DNA of 64,000 nucleotides from positions 66,753,546 to 66,817,545 of the forward strand of contig NC_081408.1 of NCBI RefSeq assembly GCF_030272615.1. Direction: 5' to 3'. Every line of letters begins with the position of its first letter. Position 1 is the stretch's first letter. The notes under the pieces were generated by a model. The model worked only from the letters and a program-made list of their open reading frames with translations. It made no database searches and was not told where the DNA came from. The position numbers and the translations under genes were made by a program. Positions 10,976-21,990 of the stretch are shown here, one piece after another. This stretch comes from Cryptomeria japonica. Lineage: Eukaryota; Streptophyta; Pinopsida; Cupressales; Cupressaceae.

Positions 10976-11501
10976 CCCCCCCCTCTTGACATTTGTTCTA
11001 GACATACCTAATGTGCATTTATTGAAATGCCTAGCATGCATTTATGAGAATAATTAATGCAAAAATGTACAAGGAGTTTTTGTGGTACTTACCAGCTCTC
11101 CTGCATCTGCTAGCCTCTAATATCGGTGAACGCAATCAAATCTATGCACCAATGAAACTGTTGTTGAATGCTAACTACTCTCTACTCTCTCTGCACTATG
11201 ATCTCTTGGATGTGTGGATGCCAATGAGGATGTTTCCCCTCATAGTCTATCTTATAGATTACCCTAGCCCTAGTCTCCTGAGTTAGTCTGCTTTATCCCA
11301 TGACTCTGTCACTATATCCTATTTTGTTAGTCGTTTCTATCCTTTCTTTCTTATCAAGAGATTGGCTACAATCTTTTCAAACATTTTCATCCAATCTCTC
11401 GAGGGGGCATATCCTTCCCATCTTCAGGCACCTTTGTATCAGTTTATCTTATCTTCTTTGAAACAATGGGACAAGCTGCATTGTCTCAAAGAGGGGCAAA
11501 A
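10976..11501 (+). other. 3' internal relic of a Gypsy-type element with polypurine tract
   Basis: No coding sequence survives. The right end, CAAAGAGGGGCAAAA at 11487-11501, is a polypurine tract directly before an LTR that starts TGTAGGCACC. The GAGATTGG...AATCTCTCGAGGGGGCAT stretch near 11350-11410 can form a weak stem and belongs to the same 3' untranslated region. The left part (10976-11300) I do not recognise. Confidence 0.6.
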
Positions 11502-12244
11502 TGTAGGCACCTAAAATTGTCCTATCTAATTAAATAAATATCTTTATTTATTTAATTATTTTAAGCCTAATTCTTCTATTAATTGAATAAATCTTTATTT
11601 ATTTAATTCATTCATTTATCCTCTTCTATCCTTATTTCTTATTTAAATAAATACTTTTATTTATTTAATTTATCCCACTTCCTCTATTAATTAATTAAAT
11701 CTTTATTTATTTAATTAATTCATTAGCCTTTTCTACCTATGACACATGTCATTTATCTCTTAATTCCTACACTACCTACCATCTCATTATTTTCTTATTT
11801 TCTCTACCTACCCTCTAATCTTAGCTGACCATTTATCTTTAACACCTCTCAATCTTATTCATCCATTTGTTATAGTGTCTTCTATATAAGGACATGCTTC
11901 CTTCATTATCAACCCTAATCATTCTAATCAATCCTTCTAGCATTTGAACTTTCATATGCGATCAAGCCTACTTGCAACCACATTTCCGTTCTTTGTTGAG
12001 CTCTTGTGAACACATAAAATCTAAGAGCAAATATATCAAGAAAGATTAATCGAGATAGGAAGAATGGAGATCCAAACCCTATTGGACATGTGATGGTATA
12101 ATCATTTTGATTTCATTTGATTTGCATTGTCTTAGGTAATCTTCATATGTTATGGTGGATCTTTGTTCATTGTTAGGCTAGGGTTTTGTGGTTGAATCTA
12201 TTTTAGTCTTTCAATATTCTTATTTCCATTTTTAACATAAACAA
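11502..12244 (+). repeat. Gypsy-type LTR, 3' end truncated
   Basis: It starts TGTAGGCACCTAAAATTG after a purine tract, so it is a 3' LTR in plus orientation. An AT-rich U3 with repeated TTATTTATTTAATT blocks is followed by a TATA-like TCTATATAAGG at about 11880, the probable promoter. It has the same start and AT-rich U3 style as the LTRs at 61649 (plus) and 28697 (minus). Near 12245 it passes abruptly into a Par LTR without a visible CA end, so it is broken there. Confidence 0.65.
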
Positions 12245-12804
12245 GAAGAACTATTATAATACAAAGTAAATGTATGTAGATCATTTTGTATTTGAATGTC
12301 ATATCATGTAATGATCTATGGATAGGTTGGAAATCATTTCTGGAGGAGAAGAGATATCAGTAAAAGTGTTCAGGTTTATGAACCGGTATAGAGTAGAGCT
12401 ATAACCGAAACTCTATTTTGCATATCAGATGCATTTTTGAATTCATTTTCATTGTTTTACTTTAGTAGAATCTTGTAGTTAGTGAGGCTCTTTAGTGATG
12501 AGAAGTGTGCTCTAGGAAGTGAGCCTTCCTGAAAGTGGAGGCCCCCATTATATGTAATATCCTTTCATATGGCTAGTGAATTGATATTGTGGGTCACAAA
12601 TCACACCGTGGTTTTTCCTCATTGAGGTTTTCCATTTATAAATTATGTGTGTTATGGTGTTTATTTATGTAGATGGTTTATTTGCTTCAATTTATATGTT
12701 TATTTGTTTACTGGTTTATATGTGTTTGGTATAAAGGCTTAAAATCTTGTTTTACGGGCAGAACACTGATTCACCCCCCCTCTCAGTGTTCTTGGATCCC
12801 AACA
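12245..12804 (+). repeat. Par-B 5' LTR, left part missing
   Basis: These 560 bases match the last 560 bases of the complete LTR at 13535-14445 (for example the shared stretch around TATGTAGA.CATTTTGTAT and the closing hairpin). The end, CCCAACA, is followed by a perfect primer site TGGTATCAGAGC at 12807-12818. Confidence 0.85.
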
Positions 12805-13534
12805 ATTGGTATCAGAGCCTGGTACCTCAGAAGAAGTCTAACATCTTGAGGAAGATCTTGAAATCAAGATCTTTGAACATGGCTATGGAGAAGCAACTTG
12901 AGATGGCTCTTTTGGATTATGATGCTGGAAGGATGAAGAACTTGAAATTGCAAGAAGAATTGAATTCTACTAATGATTTAATTCTTATCCTACAAGAAAG
13001 GTTATCATTTGCTCAAGCCAAGAGAAAATAATTTTTGCAAAATCTGAATGATGAGGAGAAAAATGCACTTAAGGAACAATGTCAAAAATTAAGTCAAGCT
13101 AACATGATCATGAAGAATGAAATGCAAGGTCTTGCTATGAGGATGTCTAAAGAGATTTAAGAAAGAAGTTGAAGAGAAGGAAACACTTTCCCACTTGCTA
13201 AGTTGACTAGCATCCATATCTGACACCTTCAAAACTGGCTGGGATACATATCTCCAGTTGTTGGATAAGGCTTACCCCAAAATTTTGAAGTTGGTAAAAC
13301 TCCAGTGAAATTAATAGTATTCATTTTTTAATTCTTTCAATTATTTCACCGGTCTTTGGAATTGTTGCCAAAGGGGGAATATGTATATGTGAAAAATATC
13401 ATAAAAATTAGATAAAATCACATGGGAAGATATCAAGATATATGGAGTGTATTGCTTAGGGGGAGCATATTTCAGATACCGGCAGGGAAACTATTTTTCA
13501 CATGAGTGTTGCCATCAATGCCAAAGGGGGAGAT
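12805..13534 (+). pseudogene. Par-B first copy: internally deleted gag and 3' end
   Basis: After the primer site, gag starts at the ATG at 12879 (MAMEKQLEMALLDYD...) and can be followed with one stop (13029) to about 13160, where it is cut. Sequence from there on is the 3' noncoding end, with the purine tract CAAAGGGGGAGAT at 13522-13534. All knuckles and the whole ORF2 are missing, so this is a deletion derivative. The surviving gag is the helical N-terminal part, very close to the copy at 14520. Confidence 0.8.
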
Positions 13535-14445
13535 TGTTGGCAATTTACACTAATAAAATTCATTTTGTTGTAATTGATGGCAACAATATTGGATGGAATT
13601 CACACACCAGCATTAGGAGGCATATACCAATAGATACCAGCATTGGAGTATCCAGGACTACACCAACATTGGCATCAACATCAGTACTTGAAGGAAACTG
13701 ACATCAAGGATTTATTTTGTAAATTATTTTGTAATTATTGTTGAGGCTGAAATTGAATATCTTTTGTAATGTATTGTAAGCTGACATAAGGCATATGGTT
13801 TGTAATGGGTATAAAGGGCCAGTCTGCTAGGTCATTTTGGACAATGATTTATGGTATAGGATGCGACATTAGTTATATATATAGCGGAACTATATAATGC
13901 AAAGTACATGTATGTAGAGCATTTTGTATGCAAATTCCATATCATGCAATGATCTGTGGATAGGTTGGAAATCATTTATGGAGGAGAAGAGATATCAGTA
14001 GAAGTGTTCAAGTTTATGAACCGGTACAGAGCATAGCTATAACTAGAACTCTATTTGGCATAGTAGATGCATTCTTGAGTTCATTTTCATTATTTTACTT
14101 CAGCAGAAGCTTGTATTCAATGAGGCTCTTTAGTGATGAGCAATGTTCTCTAGGAAGTGTGCCTTCTTGCAAGTGAAGGGCCCCATTATATGTAATATCC
14201 TTTCATATGGCTAGTCAATTGATATTGTGGGTAACAAATTCCATCGTGGTTTTTCCTCACTAATGTTTTCTAGGTATAAATTTTGTGTGTTATGGTGTTC
14301 ATTTATGTGGATGTTTATTTTCTTTAATTTATATGTTTATTTATTTACTAGTTTATATGTATTTGGTATAAAGGCTTAAAATCTTCTTTTAACGACAAAA
14401 CACTGATTCACCCCCCCCCCACTTCAGTGTTCTTGGATCCAAATA
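13535..14445 (+). repeat. Par-B complete LTR (911 bp)
   Basis: It starts TGTTGGCAATTT after a purine tract and ends at 14445, where the usual CA is CCAAATA (C to T). It is shared: the 3' LTR of the deleted copy on its left and the 5' LTR of the longer copy on its right. The closing C-rich hairpin is at about 14400-14432. Confidence 0.88.
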
Positions 14446-15670
14446 ATTGGTATAAGATCTTAGTACCTCAAAAGAAGTTTAACAGCTTGAGGAAGATCTT
14501 GAAATGAAAATATTTGAACATGGGTATGGAGAAACAACTTGAGATGGATCTTGAGGATTATGATGCTGAAAGGATGAAGAACTTGAAACTGCAAGAAGAA
14601 TTGAATTCTTCTAATGAGTTCATTCTTATCCTGCAAGAAAGGTTATCATTAGCTGAAGCCAAGAGAAAAGAAATTTTGCAAAATCTGGATGATGAGAAGA
14701 AAAATGCACTTAAGGAACAATGTCAGAAACTGAGTCAAGCTAACATGCTCATGAAGAATGAAATGCAAGATCGGGCTATGAGGATGTCTAAAGAGATCGA
14801 GGACAAAAAGAAGAAGGAAAAAAATATTGTTGTATCTTTGCAAAACAAATTTGAATAATGTGGCGGATTGGGTCATGAGAATGATATATTTTGAAATGAG
14901 TTGGTATATTCCCAAAACAATGAACAAGAACTTGAAACATAGATAATAACTCTGAGAGATGATCTAGCTACTGCAAGTGAATATAAAGAAAAATTCAGGT
15001 TTAGTGCTGCATAGTTGGATGACTTATTGAAAAGACAAAGGCAGATTGATGACTCTAGAAGAATTGAATTTGTATAAGGAGAAAGATCCAATACTACAAA
15101 TGAAGATCAGACAACCGGTATGCAGAACTCGTTAGAATAGAGGAAACCAGTAAGGCAATCTAATGCTTATAAAATTAATTGAAGATGTTTTTTTTTGCAA
15201 TAAATTTGGGCATATGGCTAAACAATGTAGAAATAGAGCAAATCAAAACTACAATTCTATTCCCAGTCAATGCACAAACTGCAAGAAGTATGGTCATAAA
15301 TCATAAGATTGCACAATGAATGTTAAATGTCATGCATGTAGAAAGTTTGGAAATTTTGCTAATCATTGTAGGTCAAGGAATAACACCAGATATGACAAAG
15401 AAACTCAGAAGAACAATGTTACATGTTATGCATGAAACAAAATAGGTTATATTGCTAAATACTACAGAAGCAAGACTCAACTGGTTAGCAGTGATAAAGA
15501 TAATGAGAAAGGAAAGCAAAAGGTAGAAGAAATACAACAAGATCACACCAAGAGATGGGTTAAAAAATGTGAAGAACCTAGTGGAGATCGATCTACACTG
15601 ATAACTCCACTGGTAGAACAAGGTATTCCTCCATTGGAAGGATATTCATTGGTAATTGAGGCATAGGCCT
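14446..15670 (+). pseudogene. Par-B second copy: gag with four zinc knuckles
   Basis: A decayed primer site (TTGGTATAAGATC, 14447) is followed by gag from the ATG at 14520. Residues 1-105 are open (to 14858) and strongly helical (KNLKLQEELNSSNE ... LSQANMLMKNEM). Stops then appear, but the translation can be followed to about 15666. Four knuckle motifs lie in 15190-15475: CNKFGHMAKQC (first Cys pair damaged), CTNCKKYGH, CHACRKFGNFANHC and CYA-NKIGYIAKY. This is the same four-motif array as at 49478 and 54808. The expected role is capsid/nucleocapsid for the Par RNA. Confidence 0.78.
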
Positions 15671-16025
15671 TAGGGGTTGGAAAAAAAATTGCAAAATCCT
15701 GCGTATTACCCTAGAACAAATCTAAGGAGATTTGGAAGAGATCTTGAGAGTTGTGTTCATCAAGGTTCACCCGACATAGCCTATGAAATAGGCATCCGTG
15801 GGGTTGTTGGCAAAGAATATATTATAGAGGAAGATTAGGGTTATTCACTGATAAAAGTGGATAAGTGAATTCATTTTTACTCAATGTTCATTCAAGTATT
15901 CAGAGTGAAGATAAGGCAAATTTTAGGCAAATTAAGAGCATGCAAAGGCATTGTGAAGGATTTCGGGTAGTTATCTGAGAAACCTTTAATCTTTCATTGA
16001 CGTTCACTTTTGGGTATTCTTCAAA

Positions 16026-19000
16026 ATGACATCTAGATCTTCAACTCCCACTTTTATTTCAAATCCCACCATTGTCAAAGTGAAGGATAGGTTAAGACCC
16101 ATATTCAAGGAGGTTCCCGAAATTGCTAGGAAAGAAAACTTTGCGGGAGAATTTTCTAGGGTTCCTGACACCATGATATATGTTGAAGACATGAGGACAT
16201 ACATTCACTACAACCTTGAGGATCTAGGCATAGAGGATATCAAAAGCATGTATCAGTCCATGATACTAGGAGACTACGAGACTATGAAATTGGAATGCAA
16301 AGTAATTGAGGATCTAGGGTTAACTAGTATTTTGTACATAGCGGAATTCAAGGATGAAGTCATCAGATATATTCTGAGCAGGGTTCATAATGAGTTTATC
16401 TAGTTGGAATGACCTTACATGATCATAAAGGAGGCTATTCAAAAAGTCACCGGTTTACCCTCAGTCAGACAAGAACCTAGCAAGAAAATCTCCAACACTG
16501 CGGTCGAGAAACTAACTGGTGCAACTCCTGATAACTAATCAATGAGGATCAACACAATCCCCGACACTAATATAAAATTTGCAAGCATGGTCCTAGGCTA
16601 TAAGTTAACTCAATATAACTGATTGAATTCTATATCTAGTTCTTGCATACATGCTGCATATCAAATGCTAAGGAAAAATGCAAAATATGACTTGAGTGAA
16701 TGGATGAGGAGAGAATTGATGTTAAACCTTGGGAAGATCAAGGGAATCATGAAAGGAAGTTATAGGTATGGTAATCACATTGTATGTCGAATTCTTTACT
16801 TCCTAAATAAGCTACCTAGTCTTGGCAAGAAGTGTTGGGCTCATGACATACCGGTAGGTATACAAATCAAGGAAGCAATCACCAATCTTGGTACTGACAT
16901 AAATGAGAAAATTTGGGGTTATTTAAAAACATTCCAAGAAAACATGGTGAAGAGAGAGAGAATAACAATTAAAATAGTAGAGAAGTATTCTATTGATATT
17001 TGTTTCATGGTAAAAATTGATAAAACTCTTATGGAAGTAGTTGAACCTAGGACCATATTGGTTACAAAACTTGGATATGAAGTGGAAGATAGAATTTTTG
17101 AACTCTATGCAAAAATGTTGCTTGAAGCTCCATTGGATGACAAAACAGAGAATTTTGGTACAATAGAAGAGAAGGCCTTTGAAGTCAAAATTGGCTTTAA
17201 CAGGAAGAGAAGGGAGAAGAAAATAGAAAAGATGTCTAGATATGTATAAAATGTAATTCATAGGATAGAGACTGAACTGGGTTCTAGATCCAAACTAGCA
17301 GCTGAACTGATAGTGGCTAGTATTGCAGAGGTGAAGAAACTTGAATTTCACATTTCTAACATTACTTCTAACTCTGACCCTGAGGACAATGAAACTTTAG
17401 CTTTCAGAAGGGTACAAAGGAATAAAGTAGATCAACCACCGGTATAGTAGAAGAAGGCAAAGCCTAAGAGGAGACTTATTAGAAAGGCAACCAAACTAAC
17501 TACACCTCCACCACCGGCAAGGAAGCCTATACAAAAGTGGAAACCAGTCACACCTATTCTGCCAACCACAAGCAAAAAGAAGAATAGTGAAGACAAAGAG
17601 TCTGGCAAGATTGAAATGACCTATGCTGAGCTAATTGATGAAATTACAAAAGATGGAATTTTGAAAAAATGTTTCTAAGTTATGAAGGTTTAAAAGAAAA
17701 TGAGCAAAATGAATTAGAGGAGTCTATTTTGTTACATATAATATTTATAAGAAAGCCTTAGTAGAAATTTTGAAGGAGATACCTCTATCTTTGTATAATA
17801 AACTTGATGCTAGAAGACTTGATGTTGTCAAGAGGGATAAGGAAATTAAGGAAGTAGCACTTTTGGAAATGTGTGGTACAATTAACAATGAGGAAATGAA
17901 AATATGCATAGATGTTGCTAATAGAATAATTTTCAGTACTAAAAACTGATAGATAAGCCATATGATGGGAAGAGTTAATGAGGTAATAAATGAGACTAGT
18001 AAGGGATGGACCAAATTCTCCAAGAAGAATTCATATTTTCTCACATCTTATGAAGAATTTATTAAGGCTACATCTCCCACCATTCTTGAAAAATCAAAAG
18101 GGCAAGGTATTTTGGGTAGTTCAACTACTATACTGGCAGTAACTATAGATATACAGACAGAACCAATAGTAAACGACAGTGTACAATTTGTATCGGTACA
18201 AACTCTTTTTGAGGAATACAATGTACATGATAATGTAAATACTGTGGATAGTACTCCACTGATAGTAATTGATACTACACCAAGCTGTGAAGCCATTGGT
18301 GCAAAAGAGGTTGTAAAGTATAAGGTAATACCGACAGTTCATATTGATTCCTCAGCAAAGGTTATGACAATTGACACTTCTCAGGTTGAGAAGAAATCAG
18401 TCTCTAAGTTAAGTCAAACCGAACTGATGATGATGGCCACTCAGAAATTACTATAAAAAGGTACCACAGATAAGGGAGTAATAGAGCAATTAGTTACAAT
18501 ATTGCATAGTCTAATTCCTAATTGTCAGATTGGGAATGAGGCTAGCCCTTCTGGAAAGCTAAAAATTCTAAGAAAGCATATCTCTAATAATTTTTAATCA
18601 CTGAGGTAGATTGTAGACCAACAAGCTTTAGAAATATTCACTATGGCTAAGAAAGCCACCTTTGATTAGTTAATAGAAACAGAGAAAAAGAAAATTGAAG
18701 ATAAACTCATTCTTATAGATAATTGTTTGAAACAAGGTACAAATATCTACAGGGTTTGTTGCAGCATAGGAATTCTTACAACAAATGTAGATAACAGTTT
18801 AAAGAAGTTACATGATAAAATAGCTAACATTGCTAATTCTTTTGATGGATTAACTGCACTGACCACATCTATTGATGGACAAATTTTGTCCTTGGAGAAC
18901 CAAATTTTTTCTTTGTAGAAGGAGAGAGATAAAGTAATTTGGAGAGCAAGAAGTCTTAGAGGATTGTTGAGTCTCAAATTGGATTCACTTAATATACATA

Positions 19001-19043
19001 AAAGAGAGTGCATGGACATGATTGCAAAACCCACACCAGCATA
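16026..19043 (+). pseudogene. Par-B ORF2, near full length, decayed
   Basis: The ATG at 16026 opens a 125-residue segment with YVEDMRTYIH, EDLGIEDIKSMY and EVIRYILSRVHNEF, followed after a stop by AIQKVTGLP. The next open part (16623-17249) includes GNHIVCRILYFLNK and VEPRTILVTKLGYEVED. A basic, Pro-rich linker (KKAKPKRRLIRKATK..., 17450-17590) separates this from a C-terminal half (17745-18980) that is helical and ends in a coiled coil. Several stops and at least one frame change occur. The order of blocks matches ORF2 of Par-D throughout. No enzyme motif recognised. The 3' end runs straight into an LTR tail at about 19043, so the normal 3' region with purine tract is deleted. Confidence 0.75.
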
Positions 19044-19245
19044 ACACTGATTCCCCCCCACCCCCCCCCCCCTCGGTGTTCTTGGATCTCAACAGATGGT
19101 TGATGCTTCAGTGGTGATGATTAATGTGATATTGATAAATGAGTTAACTGGGCTTATTATTAACTAATTTTGAATTTTCAAAATGATTCATCCCCCCTCT
19201 CAGTCTTGTCGAGTGTTCAAAAATTGGTATCAAAACAAGTTTTTG
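19044..19245 (+). repeat. Two Par-type LTR tails in a row
   Basis: At 19044-19095 an LTR end (AACACTGA, C run, TCGGTGTT hairpin, then GGATCTCAACA) follows ORF2 directly. A second, more decayed tail (CATCCCCCCTCTCAGTC..., 19187-19215) leads to a degenerate primer site TTGGTATCAAAAC near 19225. These are deletion or recombination scars. Confidence 0.6.
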
Positions 19246-20110
19246 TTGGCAATTGACACTCATCTAGGTTATAAATGTTTTCATTGATGGAAAGACACTT
19301 CATGCAAGATCCGACGATCAAGGTAACTAACATTCACACTAGTACATTTGGAGCGGTCTATTGACAAGAATTTCAGATGAGATATGGGATTTCTTTTGTT
19401 TTGTCAGATTAATTTGTTTTTTTTCAAAAATTACCAATGCGTTAAAATTTCATGTCAGAATTCGGACGACAAACATTTCCGCTTGGCTATGGGATTTCTT
19501 TTTCTTTGTCGGATTATTTTTTATTTTTAAATGTATACCCTGTGTTCGTCAGAATTCAAACATGTTGAAATTTCATGTCGGCATCCCAATGAACATGAAT
19601 TTTACCTGTTGATCAGAATATGTTGGTCTGATGATTTTTACAGCCTTTTAATTTCTTCTTACTCATCGGGATAACATAAGTCAATGACCTCTCTTCCTGC
19701 TAATTGGTTCGAATTATCTCACTAGTCTCATCGGGCATCAGGATAGCTTAAAATTTGTTCAAGTGATGGGCATAATTTCCCCAATGTATTTTCCCTCAGC
19801 GTATCTCCTCCCAATATGTTATGTCTCCTTTAGATAATCTTTGACCCTTTATCATCATAACCTTTGCCTATGCGTTTTACTTTTGCCAGTGTCCAACGAG
19901 ATAAGTATTACCAGTAGCATCATCGACTATCGACAATACAATATTTCTCCATTGTCGCTAGTGTTCATTCTTCCTATGGACTTCATCAATGTATTCTATC
20001 CCGATCACATGCTTCTACTTGTGTGTTACCATCAGATTGACTTTTGTTGATAGTTCAGATTTCATATTTGATGTCGGAATTCTGACGAACATGAGGTTTT
20101 TTTTTTTTTA
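19246..20110 (+). repeat. LTR head plus dispersed GTCAGAATTC-type repeat
   Basis: TGTTGGCAATTGACAC at 19246 is a Par-type LTR start that fades after about 90 bases. From 19360 to 20090 the sequence belongs to a dispersed non-coding family marked by GTCAGAATTC...GACGAAC motifs. Its stretch 19880-20050 matches, in reverse complement, 29580-29720 and the repeats at 45880-46560. No ORF with a credible product. A T run ends it at 20098-20110. Confidence 0.6.
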
Positions 20111-20322
20111 GAGTAACTACACACCATCATTATACATAGGCTCAAGGTATGAAAATTGAGAGGAAGCAGACACAATTACTCCAGATAGATGCTCAACAAC
20201 AACTGTACAAGAGTTTGGTCCTTTCGTTCTTATGATCAATGTTTGTTTGCAAGTTCCTTTTCTTTCCTTGCATCTCTTGTTCACTTTATTTCCAACTATA
20301 GCCAACTTTAATTCCTAGTAAA

Positions 20323-20436
20323 TGGCCCCATAGAATAGTAGGGCTTTTACTTTCAATTTGAATGAATTGGAATTTAATATTAGTTTTAATGAATTGGAAT
20401 TTAATTTGAATGAAATGGCCCTACAATTCTATGGCC
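20323..20436. repeat. MITE-like hairpin
   Basis: A 114-bp unit whose left arm (20323-20344, TGGCCCCATAGAATAGTAGG...) is the near-perfect inverted copy of the right arm (20417-20436). The AT-rich centre contains AATGAATTGGAATTTAAT twice. No coding capacity. A clear target duplication could not be fixed. Confidence 0.5.
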
Positions 20437-21059
20437 TTTGCTTATCGGTTTGGTTAAATCTTCTAAGTTTACTTTTGGTTTTTGCATTTGTCAAAAAAAA
20501 TTCCATAAAAAGAAGTTCTTAACACCTCCCTTTATAATATTAGGGGCATGAGATTGTATTATATTTGTATTCCTATAGAAATAACATATTGCATGGGATT
20601 GTATTATGCTTGTATTCCTATAGCAAGAACAGACGGGCATATCCCTTTCCCAAATGGTGAGTTGTTTGTTTCATCTATATTCCTATGGTAAGAACAGGAA
20701 TAGTAAGAAGGGGGGAGCCACAGTAGAGGGCAGAGAAGTGGGGAGCCAGGGAATATAGGTGGGTAGCCTCTGTAGCTTCTTCCTCAGTCATCCCCTCCCT
20801 TTGGAGCTGCCCCTACTGGGTCCTCAATTCCCCGCTACATGAGTCTTCAGTTATTCTGTTAAGAAAATTGCGACCAAATTATTAGCTCGAATTCCCTTGC
20901 CAAATAGTAGGGCGTTAGCAACTAGTAATCAAATTGTGATCAAATTAATAGCTCGAATTAGCTCGAATTCCCTTGCCAAATAGTAGGGCGTTAGAAACTT
21001 GTTCACTTTTGTTAATGGTATTTTCCTTGGAAAAATATGGATCCTCAACCTCCTTAACC
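20437..21059. other. No gene seen; short local duplications
   Basis: I see no coding sequence. Two local duplications stand out: a roughly 60-bp unit ending TGTATTCCTATAG (20545-20630) and a roughly 75-bp unit containing CTCGAATTCCCTTGCC (about 20884 and 20960). Confidence 0.5.
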
Positions 21060-21765
21060 TCGCCATTCTCCATCTACTAGTTATAAAGACAAGTCACTTC
21101 ATAGATTCTAGAGGGGTCAACAATTCTGTGTGACTGTAAACCCTTCCAACCCTCAAAATATCCCTTTGTATGGAAGCAACTTTTCTATGATTATTTAAGA
21201 CTCTACAGGCAGTTGCTTGTAAAATTTTCCCCACTGAAAAGATCTCTTCATTTTCTCCCGTTAGTAGATAAAATTCCTCATCCTACGATGGCTCTTTATA
21301 TGGTGTTTGCCAATCCTTAAATCCATGTACCAATTCAATCTTTATGTCAGCAAGAGTTTCCTTCTTTTTATTGGATGTCCATTGTTCCACACTTCTAGCA
21401 TATTCATCGATATAAAGGGCCTTTAACACATGGGGATATTTTTTGACATGTTCTGTTTCCTCATCCATATAATCTATATCACGTCCTCCATCTTCATAGT
21501 ATACATCCTCAACCATTTTGTTGGCTAGTTCATATGACCCTGGATGAATTCTAGTATCATCCAATAGATCCATAACATGGTTCCTAGAAGTTGCTTGCCC
21601 AGTCCCTATAACCCTTAAAAAACAAACAACATTTATAAAGACAAGTCACTTCATAGCTTCTAGAGGGGTCAACGATTCTTTGCAACCGTAAACCCTTCCA
21701 TCCCTCAAAATAGCCCTTTGTATGGAAGCAACTTTTTTAGGTCCAAGGCCAACTACAAATTGCAT
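21060..21765 (-). pseudogene. SPT6-like transcription elongation factor fragment
   Basis: Minus-strand reading from about 21765: QFVVGLGPKKVASIQR, then LLDDTRIHPGSYELANKM, an acidic stretch, EYARS, ADIKIELVHGFKDWQTPY, EPS-stop-DEEFYLLTGE and GKILQATACRV. From family knowledge this is the C-terminal helix-hairpin-helix (tandem HhH) region, the following DLD region and the start of the S1 domain of SPT6, a histone chaperone and RNA polymerase II elongation factor. The longest open piece is 21573-21283. In-frame stops (TGA near 21650, TAG at 21280-21282) kill it. No intron interrupts about 560 bases, which suggests a retrocopy or a captured exon group. The HhH piece is repeated out of order at 21190-21066, after the S1 start. 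SPT6 is over 1,000 residues, so this is a small fragment. Confidence 0.82.
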
Positions 21766-21842
21766 ATTTTATTTGTTAGTTGCATATTTTTTTTATGAGT
21801 TAATAGAAATGTGGATATTGTATAGAACTTTAAAATAATTGA

Positions 21843-21990
21843 TGGAGTAACTATAACAACTCCATCAATTTAGTAACTTTATAGAAATTCGTTTATAGAA
21901 CTGATGGAAACTCTCCATCAATTCAGTAACTTTATAGAACTTTGTGTATAGAATTGATGGAAACACTCCATCAATTCAGTAACTTTATAG
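21843..21990. repeat. 53-bp tandem repeat, three copies, hairpin in each
   Basis: CCATCAATT recurs at 21862, 21915 and 21968. Each unit contains the inverted pair TTGATGGA/TCCATCAA followed by AGTAACTTTATAG. Confidence 0.7.

Noticed and set aside
20117-20305. 62-codon minus-strand ORF next to a T run
   Set aside because: Codon-like composition is suggestive, but there is no recognisable domain, no homologous copy in the window and no second exon.
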